From Planoprotostelium fungivorum (lineage: Eukaryota; Evosea; Variosea; Cavosteliida; Cavosteliaceae), in NCBI GenBank assembly GCA_003024175.1, contig MDYQ01000039.1, forward strand, positions 1 to 64,000: 64,000 nt of DNA, written 5' to 3'. Of the stretch, positions 36,602 through 48,108 are shown one piece after another. The position numbers and the translations under genes were made by a program. Positions within the stretch are counted from its first letter, which is position 1, and the number at the start of each line of letters is the position of its first letter. The notes beneath the pieces are model-generated. The model was given only the letters and a program-made list of their open reading frames with translations, was not told where the DNA came from and made no database searches.

Positions 36602-39600
36602 CATTCTGACTCTAACTCTTCTAATCTCCTCTTAACAGGTGTCGGTGTGTCATCGTTGGAATCGAACACCAATCTCTTCCTCGGTCGGCTCTTTGGACTG
36701 TTGACCCTCGCGTTGATCATGTGAAGTCCTAATCATCGTCAATCACCATCACGAATCATCTCATATGATGGAGTCTTCACCTTTCGCGGGGCTCTCTCCA
36801 ACCGAATAGACGCTTCTTATGGTTGATTCCGTCTGTCTACCGTGTGATGGTGATGTGATGGTGGCTCTTGATTTCATGGGAGAGACGATGAGCTTGGAGT
36901 TGGGGCTCTGGATGGGTGCCGGCGTCTCTTCTTCTCCATTCGTGGAGGTGATCTGTGACCTCTTAAATGATGACACGTCTTCATGATGTGATGTCGAATG
37001 AGCGATGTGATGTTTAGTGTTATGTGATGTCTAGTGTTATGTGATGTCTAGTGTTATGTGATGTCTAATGAGTGACGATGTGATGTCGAATGAGTCATGA
37101 TGAGATGGAGCACCTGAGGGAAATCCAAGAGTGACTTCTCCATGATGGGAATATATGTGGTGTTATAGAATGCAATGATGTCCCTCTTCTGTCCATCTGC
37201 TAAGAGGACCTCGCGGAATATCTTGCTGTTGCCCTGGTGATGCGGACACACTTTGTACTGATCGATGATGACACGAAACGTGATCTGTTGCATTCCATAC
37301 ACCTGCACTCCATTCAACCTCTCTTGATCAATAAAATATGAATAAAACACGTCGCACGTATTTTAAATCGAATTATGAAATGGAAGTCGAATGGAGGTGA
37401 GAGGATAGAGTGAAAGATCACCTTGCATACGGCATAGATAGAGGACATGATGATCTGATCCATGTGTCTCCCTTTCATGAGTGAACTCTGCTGCACCAAC
37501 GCATGAACCACGGCCTGCCAGATCTGCGTGTAGACCTACCCCCGTCAGTCCCATCTACACCGTTGTAGACGGTCGATCACCTGCACCGGAATCTTCAATC
37601 TGTTGCACAACTCCTTCGTCCTCGTCAACGCAACGTGCGCCGCCTTACGATAAAACAACTGATCCAGTCAATCTACAACGCGCAGACTTGACTCACGTCT
37701 AACGTGTGGGACATCTTCCCTGGTGTCGCCGGTGTCTTCGTTTCGATGGACTGTGACTTGTTTGCCGTCGGTGAGGTGAGGGTAGATATACTGTCTCTCC
37801 TCAGGCTGACGTTGGAAGAGGAAGAGAAGATGTAGTTCTGAAGGGAGACGAGCTGTGAGGGAGTCTTTGGTAGTAATATGTATAAAGAAGATCCCTCTTC
37901 CCATCCCAATTGCTCTACGATCATCTCTTCTGTATGTACAAGGTGTCGTGTAATTCCTTTCGGTATCTGTTCCTTCGTCAGTGTGTCTCCCTATTTTATT
38001 CTATTTTATTCTTATTTTATTGTATTTTATTTCTGTCTATGCATTGATTATCTCACCTCACTCTCGTTACGAATGACGTTTTCGATGATCTTGAGGTAAT
38101 CAAACGGTTGTAGATCGAACAGTCGAATGAAGAAGGGAAATTGAACTCCGTCCATCTTGTAGGCACACGCCACAATGTCCAGGCAGCACGCCAACAGGCT
38201 CGCATGGAAGACATCGTGTCCCAGCAGCGTCGAAAAGTTGTTCTGGTTCAGCCTGGCCTCCTCGGTCGTCAGCATGTGTTCCAGTATCTTGAAGTACAAC
38301 TTGACGCCCATCGTCACTCTCCCCCCCTCCATCGACTTTTCTTCGATTTTTCCTGGCGTACGTAAGTCGAAATCTCGCGGAGATGTGTCACCTGTCATAC
38401 CGGACACTCTGTCCTTGACTCGGGCGGACATCTCGGAAGAAGCTATGGCGAAATATCTCTCCAGCATAGCGCTCGGTGCTACCTTTGTCTTTGATAATGT
38501 AGTGTGAAGCCAAGAGACGTTGTCGAGAGCTGCTGCGACGGGTGTCTGTGGTATCTGCACGCTCTCCTGCGGTGCGCTCGAACGGAAGGGAGAACCCATT
38601 GAAAACTGGATGAAATGTGAGGGAAAACTCGCGGAGACGTCCTCACTTGATCGTTGTTCCTGTGATAGTAGGCAGACTGGATCTTAGATGGTGTACCGAT
38701 GTGCTCCACTTGATCTAAAAATAGCCTCTCATCGATGTCTCCCGACTCATAGTAGATGTAATCGTATTCGATGTTCATCTGATTCTTGTTTCTGATGAGA
38801 TTTTCACCGACCAGTAGATTGTCAAAGTAGAGTCTGTCGATGTCAATCGAAGCTGTGATGTCGTCACTCACATGTCGTCCCGCTGCACGACGTCGAACTT
38901 TAAGATGTTGTTCTTTCCAAACTATCCTCATCATCAGCTCCACCACATCATGATGATGATCGTGTTCATGAGCACCCACCAGTCTCAAAAAGGGAGCGAA
39001 CAATCTGTTCTGCACTTCACTCAACTCATCATTGTTCGCCTTGAAGATGGTGCACAGGTAGGGCAAGTTGTTCACCCCGTCCGGGCTGGCTATGGGCTGC
39101 TCTTGTCGATCCTCTTCCCTCGAAATGGCCACACTGGCTGCATTCGATGCGATGATGGATGGATCTGTGAGAGAAATCCTCCTGTGTGATTTTGGCGCGT
39201 GGACGAGAATGAAGTTGACGCAGCACAGCAGCATGTGATACGAGTTAATAAAGTCGATGCCGTTGTGACCGGCTAAGAGACGAGCTGTGAATGTCAGAAG
39301 AGTTTGTGATGATTGGATGGTGATGATTGGATGATGATGATTGGATGATGATGAGATGATGATGGACACCTTTGACGACTAAGAAGAGCAGCCAGCCGAA
39401 AGAGTAGACGTGGTATTGATCTGATTTCTCTCCGGCGAAACTGCGTGGGGTCAACCGAGAGAATAAAATGAAATAAATGTGAGGCTCACTGTGGTTTTCT
39501 CTCCATCTCACTCGGTATGGTGAGGAGTTCAGAATAGATCTTCTCGTACTTGTGATAGAGGCAAGTCATGATGATCCACTTCCTCTTCAACAGCAACAAG

Positions 39601-40166
39601 TGCTCTTCGTGGCTTCCATCGAGACCCACGATGCTCATAAAGATCTTCATCTTGTCGAAAAAGTCCATGATCTTGATGTCGGCGATGCGTAAGAGAGAAG
39701 AGAGGGCGATCGTGTACCTGTGATGGTTCAATGGGAGACGAGAGTGAGAAATGCATTGACATACTTGTCCTCCGTCCGAGAAGCGACGTGGAGGGCGAAG
39801 GGTATCCACTGTTGGGGCTGTCTCCGGGTTTATCATGTTGCATATGGAACGAGTGACTTACCTGTTGGTCGGAGGGCACCTCCATTAGAATGTCCCATCC
39901 TTTGGACCTCGTGGGCTCGCTTACTACGAGCTTATCACAGAGTTGTTTGTATTTCGCATGTAGCTGTTGTGTCTGAGGACTGTGAAGTTGTCAGCGCGAA
40001 GATAAAATGGAGGGGATGATAACACTTACGACTCTGAATCATTGGACTGGGAATCAGGTAGCTGCGATGAAGATGATAAAGAGATCTTAGGATGATTCTC
40101 CTCGTTCATATATGTAACGGATATAACTGGAGAGTCCATCAGACGGTTAATCATCGTTTCCAACAT
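36602..40166 (-). CDS. RB1: Retinoblastoma-family pocket protein
   Basis: Pocket proteins bind E2F-DP and repress S-phase genes until phosphorylated by cyclin-CDK. Reading leftward, the N-terminal cyclin-like region (YTIALSSLLRIADIKIMDF, MLLCCVNFILVHAPKSHR) is followed by DIDERLFLDQ, matching the LDARLFLD of RB1. Pocket A reads QIPQTPVAAALDNVSW, GVKLYFKILEHMLTTEE, LLGHDVFHASLLACCLDIV and FDYLKIIENVI. A spacer has CDK-type sites (TPATPGK). Pocket B reads LMKGRHMDQIIMSSIYAVCK and DIIAFYNTTYIPIMEKSLLD. The C-terminal domain contains SVGESPAK and RKRLVFDSNDDTP. It resembles RB1 (short spacer) more than p107/p130. About fifteen short exons; the start is taken as MLETMINRLMDSPV. An intron near 37.0 kb carries 17-bp tandem repeats. 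Confidence 0.9.
37007..37067. repeat. 17-bp tandem repeat in an RB-gene intron
   Basis: The unit GTGATGTCTAGTGTTAT is present three times in a row with one change, followed by a partial fourth copy. It lies in an intron of about 140 bases, larger than most here. Confidence 0.85.
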
Positions 40167-40296
40167 ACATAATCGAAGATTGTGTAGTATTGTTTTGAAT
40201 AGAAGGAATAGAATTATATGATCTTGTAACTTCAGAAAGACCCTCACACGTGGGACTTGTGCTTCTGTGTGCCTCTTCGGTCTTGTGTTGCTCTTC

Positions 40297-40342
40297 TTCC
40301 CGCCCAATCCGGATATTTCCCGCCAAAACTCCACACAACCAA
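40297..40342 (-). promoter_or_regulatory. E2F sites and CCAAT box upstream of the RB-family gene
   Basis: On the minus strand the sequence TTTTGGCGGGAAA (40316-40328) matches the E2F consensus TTTSSCGC in full. A second, weaker copy (TTGGGCGGGAA) lies at about 40297-40307. An ACCAATCAG box (CCAAT, plus strand) lies at about 40331-40339. The cluster is 130-175 bases upstream of the presumed RB start, a position that fits the known E2F autoregulation of RB1 promoters. Confidence 0.6.
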
Positions 40343-40632
40343 TCAGAGAATAAAAAGATGATTAAATTCGTTTTAATGTTTGACCCGGAGGTCGATCGAT
40401 CTCTTGTTGAAGCTTCATGATGTGCGCTAGTCTCAAAAGCTCCTTCCTTCATGCATCTGATGTCGTGTGTCTGGTATTATCTCGTCGATCACTTTCACAG
40501 ACGACATCGATCCACGAATCCACACATCACGAATCACACAGACGATGACACTTCTCCACGATGCAGTTCTATTGACCATGAAATTATAAAACGGTCCAGA
40601 GCCAACAAACACCACAGCCCAAGAAAAACAAT

Positions 40633-41184
40633 TTACTTGGCAGCTCCCTCCTTGAAAGAGACGATGGCCTCGATACCGAGAGCACCGAGAACGCTGCAAG
40701 TAACCTCCTTTCCGTCGTCGAACATGGCCTTCAGATCGGCACCCAACTCTCCCTCGGGGACCTTGAGGTCAGACTTGAGCTCTCCGTCAGAGTTCATGAG
40801 AGAAACGAAGCCGTCGTCGGTGATGTCAACGAGCTGCAATGAGAGTCAACGATTGGATTCTCAGACGTAATGGAACCCAAAGAAGATGAAGAGGGTGACG
40901 ATGTGACGTAGACTTACGGTGAACTCCTGTCTGGTGACCTCAGGGACGTCCATGTTGTGAGTAGAGGGAGAGAGATCCTCGTACTTTCTGCCGGTGAAGA
41001 TATCGATACCGACAAGGTGAACCTTGGCGTGTCCGTGCTTTCCAGTCTTGGAGGTGGACATATCGACGATCTTGCAAGCGAATCCCTTGATAACGACGTA
41101 TCCGTTCTTACGGAGGGAAGAGCACTGAGCGGGGTATGTCTTGGAGGCCCCGGAGGATGCCTGCTGGAACTCTTCGTCGGCCAT
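40633..41184 (-). CDS. EIF5A: Translation factor eIF5A
   Basis: Two exons give a protein of about 155 residues: [31 protein letters not shown], the hypusination loop [13 protein letters not shown] with the modified lysine (TGK-HG), [17 protein letters not shown], and after a 75-base intron [18 protein letters not shown] to [12 protein letters not shown]. It helps ribosomes through proline-rich and other slow stretches and needs deoxyhypusine synthase and hydroxylase for activity. Length, loop and both domains match the family completely. It lies in the same orientation as the RB gene upstream and downstream of a bZIP gene. Confidence 0.97.
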
Positions 41185-41665
41185 CTGTCCATATGTTCAG
41201 AGATATGTTAAGAACATGAGAACATCGAGAAGGTGGTCGATAGATCTCGACTCTTCTGTCGAAGGAGATGATATGGACGTGTGGCTCACCTCTGTTTTGG
41301 TGTGGGTTTTTCTGCTGAAACTGATGGGCTGGAGAAAAAATGCGAACGAAGGCAGAAACGATTCGCTGTTTTGTCGACAAACGCAGAATCGCAGACACCT
41401 TCTCTTCTTCTTCTCCTCCTCATGTTCTGAGCTTTGTGCGTCCATTCACCATCCTTCTCCACAGACGTCTGTGATGAATTAGACGATGGAACCTCTTGAG
41501 ACGATTCTTCATCGCGGGAAGATGCGTGTGATGTACAATAAAAGAAGAGAAAAGGGACGATTCTAACAATTTATAATAGACATTCATCGAGGCCAGCGCT
41601 CGTTTTGTCGTCTGTGGAGGTGTCCATCGTGAGTATGTGTTGTTTCTGTACAGACTTCATCGTTC

Positions 41666-42415
41666 TCAGTTCTTCTCTGATCGCAGGCGCGTGTTCTCCT
41701 CTTGCAGCTTGCGCAGAAGTTTCTCGGCCAGTTGGTTCTGATGGATGAGAGCCTTCTTCTCATCTTCTAACCTCTGCAGTCTCTCGGTCAACTGCAGCTC
41801 CATCGCCTTCTTCCTCTGTCGGTAGAGTTTTGAAGCTGCCCTCGTCTGCAGTTTACGTTTGAGGGACTTCTCAGGGCCGCCCGTGCTGTCTTCCGAGAAG
41901 AGAATGTTGCTGTTGTTGTCCATCCAACCTTGGACGTCCTCTTCTTCTGTCTTGATGTATGGGACATTGTCAATGTGATCGGAGGATGCCTCGTCTTTCT
42001 TCTCTTCCTCATCACTGGGCTTATTCTTCTCCTTCTCTGTGCTTGTTTCTTTGATCTTCTGTGTTGTGATAAGATGCTGTTTCTGTATGCGTTGTCCCAG
42101 GACAGCGGCCTCTGGTGCCATCCAACTACATTTTGGATGAATATATAGAACATGATTACGATGTTCACTCACTCGATAGAAGGATCGACCACCCCAATCT
42201 GTTGTTTTATCTCCTCAAAAATATTGGGTTCATCACCGATCTATACTCTTCAATACTCTACTCTTTGATACAAAGAATCCCATTATCAACTCACCAATGG
42301 ATCTAGAGTCGGTTCATCATCTAGGGGGAACAGATTTGACTTAGGTTCGTTCCATCCTTGGTCCGTTAAGAGGGAACGGAATATCTCATCCTCTTCAAAT
42401 TGCACTCCTTCCATC
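41666..42415 (-). CDS. bZIP transcription factor (ATF4-like)
   Basis: Three exons are read leftward. An acidic N-terminus (MEGVQFEEDEIFRSLLTDQ, FPLDDEPTLDPL) is followed by a Lys/Glu-rich linker containing VPYIKTEEEDVQGW, then the basic region KRKLQTRAASKLYRQRKKAMEL and a leucine zipper LTERLQRLEDEKKALIHQNQLAEKLLRKL to the C-terminus. The YRQRKKA resembles ATF4's YRQKKRA. The Asn normally invariant seven residues before the Arg (N-x7-R) is Thr here (TRAASKLYR), so DNA recognition may be altered. Acidic activation-domain features and the bZIP at the very end also suit ATF4/ATF5. It is divergent from the MAPEG gene, with 195 bases between starts that contain a CRE-like site. Confidence 0.75.
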
Positions 42416-42576
42416 TTTCTTCAGCTGTCGTTCTCGTCTTGCGCTAAAAGGGATAAAATCACCATCCGAGGCCTATCTCCATACAAGAAGCCACGAGAGG
42501 CGGGATTTTCATCGGCGGGGCGGAGCGCCCCGGGAAAATTGGAAATCCGTCAAGTCAAACTTTTCTCCGCAAGCTC

Positions 42577-42584
42577 TTACGTCA
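42577..42584. promoter_or_regulatory. CRE/ATF-like site TTACGTCA
   Basis: The octamer TTACGTCA (TGACGTAA on the other strand), a CREB/ATF-type half-palindrome, lies in the 195-base divergent promoter between the bZIP gene and the MAPEG gene. It could serve the bZIP factor itself or CREB-class factors. Confidence 0.45.
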
Positions 42585-42609
42585 CCCACATCTACAGATC
42601 ATCATCATC

Positions 42610-43152
42610 ATGTCTATCTTCGGCCCCAGAAACCTCTCTTACTTCGCACTCCCCGCACTCTACATCTCTGGAATCGGAATCAACATCTACGCAGCACGTC
42701 TCGCCCAGCCCAATCCCGCCATCCCCCAGGCAGCATGGTCCGATCCCAAGACACCTGAGAAGGCCAAGAGAGCCAAGGCCACCGCCGAGAACACGTTCCA
42801 AGCTTTCCCTCTCCTCTCCACTGCCATCGTATGTGCATCGTGTGCACGCGATGATCGTCCATGCTGACTCGCGATAGATCCTCGGAAACTACGCTCGCCT
42901 CTCTAACGACTTCATGAACGGATTCGCCGCCGTCTTTCTGACTGGAAGAGCCATTTACGCTTACCTCTACCTGTCTACATCTTCTGCTGAGCCCGAGGTG
43001 ATAACTTCACACTCCTCTTTCACTTTTTAATGCGACGACAGAAAGCCAAGTACCGCAGCCTCGCATGGATATCGACCATCACTGCTTCTATGACTGTCAT
43101 CGTGAGCGCAGCCAACCGTCTGAGTGGATTCTTCCCCAACCGTCTGCTTTAG
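42610..43152 (+). CDS. MAPEG-like four-helix membrane protein
   Basis: Three exons encode about 150 residues. A first membrane segment (YFALPALYISGIGINIYAA) is followed by KAKRAKATAENTFQAFPLL, in which the A-E-N-x-F-x-A-F-P motif is the MAPEG glutathione-site signature (family: R-x-x-N-x-x-E-x-x-P). Further segments are ILGNYARL...GFAAVFLTGRAIYAYLY and AWISTITASMTVIVSAANRL. MAPEG enzymes such as microsomal glutathione S-transferase and leukotriene C4 synthase-like proteins work at the ER membrane. The fit is moderate: the length is right and four spans are likely, but I cannot tell which subfamily this is. The stop at 43152 is just upstream of the next gene. Confidence 0.6.
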
Positions 43153-43197
43153 AGCTCTCGTCCTCGATCAATAAAGATGGAGTTTCACAATCTTTCG

Positions 43198-43209
43198 TTT
43201 GGCGGGAAA
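43198..43209 (+). promoter_or_regulatory. E2F consensus site upstream of the coiled-coil gene
   Basis: TTTGGCGGGAAA, the full E2F consensus, lies 45-56 bases before the presumed start of the long coiled-coil gene. This suggests G1/S expression of that gene. Confidence 0.5.
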
Positions 43210-43253
43210 CAGCAGTTTTAACGGTCGGACATCATTATCTCAATCCAGCTTCG

Positions 43254-46200
43254 ATGAGCCACAGCTCATCTTACATCAGTCCTTATCGTGGAAGGATCAG
43301 TTCGACAGAAACTTCTCAGAGGTCGCGAAATGCAAATCAGCCTCCATCGAGCGTGGCGCCACCCACCAGAACATCGGTGACTCACGAGACTGTAGAAGAC
43401 CGATTCAGGGCGTCCTATAGCCCTCTGTCTGCTGTGAGCCACCGGATCGACCCACACGATTCTGATGATATGACGTAGAGTGGACTGGATGGGAGCCAGA
43501 TCGGTTTAGAGAGCAGTGGTTATAAGCCTTCTTACGGTCAAAACGAATCCTACGCCTCTCTCGATGGATCATACAGAGACGGGAACAAGGACATGATGAT
43601 CTCAGATCTAAGGCGACAGGTCGCAGAGTTATTGAGATATAGAGATCAGAGCCAGAACATGAGAGCTCAGTTGACCATCTACGAAGAGAAGGAGAAGATC
43701 AGGGAACAAGAGTACGCGGCCAGGATGGGTGATTCCGTCACGATTCACTCGCCTCCTTATCTTTCATCAGATGAATTGAACGGAAGGACCATGCGGTTGG
43801 ACAGCACTGCATCCAACTACCGTAACAAGATCATCGAATTGGAGGAGGACAAGATGGAGCTCATTCGCAGACAGAAAGTCGAATTTGCGGAACTCCATTC
43901 AGAGATCAAGTCATTGAGAGCTGATGCAGAGAGAAGAGAGAGGACTATTCAGAAGTTAGAATACGAGCTCACCATCGCTGCACAGAACACGCACTCATTA
44001 CAATCAGCATCAACCGAGAAGGAGTCCGCTCAGGTTGCTTTCATCAAACAACTGCAAGGTGGAAGAGATGGTGACGTTCATTCGATGAATGATGATGTCA
44101 CAGAGAGGATCAATGAGTTGTCTCTATCGAGACAAGAATACGAATCGAATGAACAGAGAGCCGAGAAAGTCATAGACCAATTGAAGAGAGAGTTGAGAGA
44201 AAGAAACGAACAGGTGCAGCTAATGCACGCCATCATCGACATCTCATCATCTCATCCAGGTTCTATCACTGCAGAGAGAGAGGGATATGTCCGAGAAGAC
44301 GAAATTCGAGTTGAACGCCTCTTGCAGCCGTCTCCAGAACGACTTCGACATGATGGAATGTGAGATGCAATCACCATCCATCACCTCTCCATCTGACATC
44401 GATCAGCCAAGATGAAGAATCTAGAGTCCGAGCAAGAGATCTTGAACAGTCTGAGAGGAAAGGCGGCCCAAGTCAATACTCTGCAGAGAGAATTAAGACA
44501 GATGGAGCAGCTACACTGCGAGATGGAAGAGAGAATCGAATTAGAGAGACAGACCAAGAGGTTCATGGAAGAAGAGAGAGCGAAGGCTTTAGAGGATCTA
44601 GACCGACTAGAGAAAGACATCATGCGATTCCAAAACGAGACAGAAACAGTCGTCAGAGAGAACGAGAGATTGAAGAGAGACGCGAGCGTAAGACACGAGA
44701 AGGTGATGTGAAGATGATGTGATGTGATGATCTGACGTGCGAGACAGAGTCAAAATGAATGGAGGGACATGCAGAGAGAGATGCACACTCTAAGACAACA
44801 ACACGAAGAGTACAGAGATCTCTTGGTCAGGGAGCTGAAGTCGATCGAGCCTCTTCTCAGGACGAGCGACCTCTCCCAAACTGAAGACTCGAGTCCAGAG
44901 ACAGTCAAACTCGCACTTCAGAGTTTGAAGAAGAAATTGAACGACGGAAGAGAAGAGAACGATCGCTTAAGACAATCTTCATCCGTTCACGAAGAGGAGA
45001 TACAGGTGATGTGCAGATGAATGTATGATATCAAACATCTCTTAGAATGATTATAATCATTCTATTCTACAACTCGTCACGTATTCTCATTTTTTTTGAC
45101 TCGTTGTAGAATTACAGAACGCATTTAGTGAAGGTGACACGACAATTGTCCGATCTCATCACACACGCCGACACCATCTACGGCACACCTAAGAGACAGG
45201 TACGATATCTCACGCGACATCGCATCGATTCGACTATGATGAGCGCGTGATACACATCTGACGCGTTGTAGATGGATGGAATGAGAGGAGCGGGCACTGC
45301 GGAATTGCAGGGAAATCTACAGACGAAGGTAGATGTGGTAGCAGAGGCATTCAGGAGAGTCTTAGACATGGAGATTACATCGAGGAAACAGATGGAGGAC
45401 GTGAAGAAGCTATTGGACAACGAGATGGCATCACACAAGGTGAGGCACAAGCGCATCGATCTCTCATCACAACTTCATCTCCCTCGCATCAATCATTACT
45501 ACTCCACCTCTCCCATTCACATCGGCATCATCAACATTCAAATCATCGATGTCCATCATCCAATTGTCGATGTCTGACGAATGACGCAGGAAACGCGATC
45601 GACGTCAGAGCAGAGAGGAGAGCAAGTAGAACACTTGACGAACGATCTCCACTTGATGGAGAGTGACATGAAGCGAGCCAGAGACGATGTCGAGCAACTC
45701 TTCTACGCCGTACAATTACTGATGAGAGGTCTCCGTCCCATCCGGGTGAAGAACGCAGAGTTGATCGCCCAGAAGAAATTCTTGATGGAGCAGTTGGAAC
45801 TCATCGAACACTTGCAGAAGAGGGTACACGATGAGATATTTGATATGTCACCAGATCATCGTGTGAAGAAGGGGAGGATCACGATAAGAGGTGAAGACAT
45901 CAGATGAGAGACTTCATGATGATTGACGACATCAGTGGCTGGAATCGCGATTTTGGCGCGAAACCGTCTCGTTCGAATTTCAAAGAGCGGAGGTTATAAG
46001 GGTAGGACTACTATCGTGGAAGGTGATAGAGTGTCCCTGGCATCTCCCAAATTGGTCCGACACATCGAGGTGCGTAAACCCTAAAACCTTACTTTCACCG
46101 TACAACCTCGTTCGATTTTCCCGCTCGTTTTGAAAATTGAATTCAGGTGATGCCGTCTCTACCCGCATCAGATGATCCACAAATCGAAGCCGAGAATTTC

Positions 46201-48049
46201 GTCACGCTGATGAACCACTTTGACCCCGTACGACAATTAGAAGACGATTTATTTACGAGTGATCTGCTCTCCACCATGGAGAGGAGAGGAGATGCCAAGG
46301 TATGTCGTTACGACACGAGAAGATGTCATTGAGACGTGACAGGTACAGACGACATCGCAGGGAGAGGATATGAAGACATTCAGACAATTATCCGAACACA
46401 TTGGACAGAGAGTCAATCAGTTAGAGAAGGAGAAGAACAACTTGAAATCAAACAACGATGAGATGACAAAGGAGATGAAGAGGTGAGAACGATGATGTGA
46501 TGATGATGAAATGTGATGCCGTCGGAAGATTGAAGAGTCACATCGTCGATTTAGAAGCCACGATAGATCGACTCAAATCGAACAAACAGATGATGGAAAA
46601 TCAGGTGAGAACTCGTTTGATTTGACGAATTGATGAGACTCGACAGATCAAATCCATCGAGAATGAGAAGACGATGATGGTGCACAGAGACGTGTTCGAT
46701 CAACTGAAGAAGAATCTCATCAAGGAAGAGAACGATCGAGTGGGTCCATCTTCCATCTCATCCGTATCACATCGTCGATGACTCATCCACATCGATAGAT
46801 CCGATTGGAGTTGGAGTTGAACGATGCGAACGCACATCTGTCCTCCGCAAAGGAGAAGATGAGAGAGATGGAAAATCAAATCAAGGAAGATGCGAAGAAG
46901 GCTCAAAGGTGAGAGTGGTAAGACATGTCCAAGTTGATGTGACGTGGCAGTGATGTGATGGAAACGGAAGAGCACATCAAGAATTTGAGGGAGACGTTAC
47001 AGAGGAGATCAAACGAGGTGAGTTTTCATCATGAACCATCATCACGATCGTGATCACATCACGATCGTGATCACATCACGATCACAGTCCATCGTGATCT
47101 TCTTCATCGTCATCGTGTGATGACAACCATCGTCATCCTACAGAGTTGATCTCACATTGCACAGGTACAAGAGTTACAATCGTTGAAGAACAAATCGTAC
47201 GAAGAATTACTCTCCACACAGACCGAATTGAGATTGATCGAATCGGAAAGAAAGACGTGGAAATCGAAATCAGAAGAATTAGAAGAAGAATTAGACACGA
47301 TCAAGAGGAAGCTGATGACCGCAGAAAGTAAATCGAGACAAGAAGACAGGGAGAGAGAGGTGAGAGTGACGAGAGGAAGAAACTGAAGGAGTGGAAGGAT
47401 CTGAATGCCAACGTGGCGAAATTGAGACACGATCTGACAATCAAGGAAAAAGAATTGCAACGGATCGAAAGTGCTCTCACTTCTTTGACAGAGGTGACGT
47501 CACATCATCTCGTTCCTCATCATCGCGATGATCATCACCTGACGTCACCAGGCTCATCAGAAGACGAACGAGAGGAGCAAGAGCTTGTCGATCCAGTTGG
47601 ATCAGCAGAGAGACCACAGCTCTGCACTTCGCAGGGAGTTGGATGCAACGATCGAGAGGGAAGCGAATGATAGGAGGGAGAGGATGGAATGGTATCGATC
47701 GAAGACAGAGAAGTTGAGACAAGACACGAACGATGAAGAATCTTCCTTGTGAGCTTTTCATCACCAACATCAACATCATCACATCAACATGAACATCATC
47801 GAACACTGCGTCTCTCCATAGACACCGTCCATCACATCACGTCGATCCCATCTCATCACGTGCCTCATGTAGAGACACCTTCTAAAGACGTCAAACAGTT
47901 GGAAGGTGGCCTCCAGCAACTTATCTCACAGATCTCCCTCACAGAGGTCCCCAGCCTCTCAGAGGTCGAGATTCTCCGATTCTCCGTTCTTTCCAACCGA
48001 CACCCGAAATTCAAATTTCGACGATTTCCTCTCTTCCCCGAAGAAATAA
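43254..48049 (+). CDS. Long coiled-coil protein
   Basis: A Ser/Thr/Pro-rich N-terminus (MSHSSSYISPYRGRIS) is followed by more than 1,000 residues of mostly coiled coil spread over some twenty short exons. Examples are KDMMISDLRRQVAELLRYRD, HSEIKSLRADAERRERTIQK, LESEQEILNSLRGKAAQVN, VKNAELIAQKKFLMEQLELI and LELELNDANAHLSSAKEKM. A break in the helix reads VAGIAILARNRLVRISKSGGY, which recalls hydrophobic interruptions in centrosomal or ciliary coiled-coil proteins such as CCDC171. I would not press that name. One intron (48 bases, ending GACGTAG near 43478) removes an in-frame stop seen in the genomic frame. The E2F site just upstream hints at a cell-cycle role. The C-terminal exon and stop near 48049 are a choice between two frames. 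Confidence 0.55.
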
Positions 48050-48108
48050 AAATCTTCTGTACAATATTTTTTTCTTACCTTTCACAATTTATCTTGTGAA
48101 ATCATTCT

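Noticed and set aside
41930-42148. Hydrophobic + strand ORF resembling a membrane protein
   Set aside because: It is the antisense of the bZIP linker and has no supporting splice sites.
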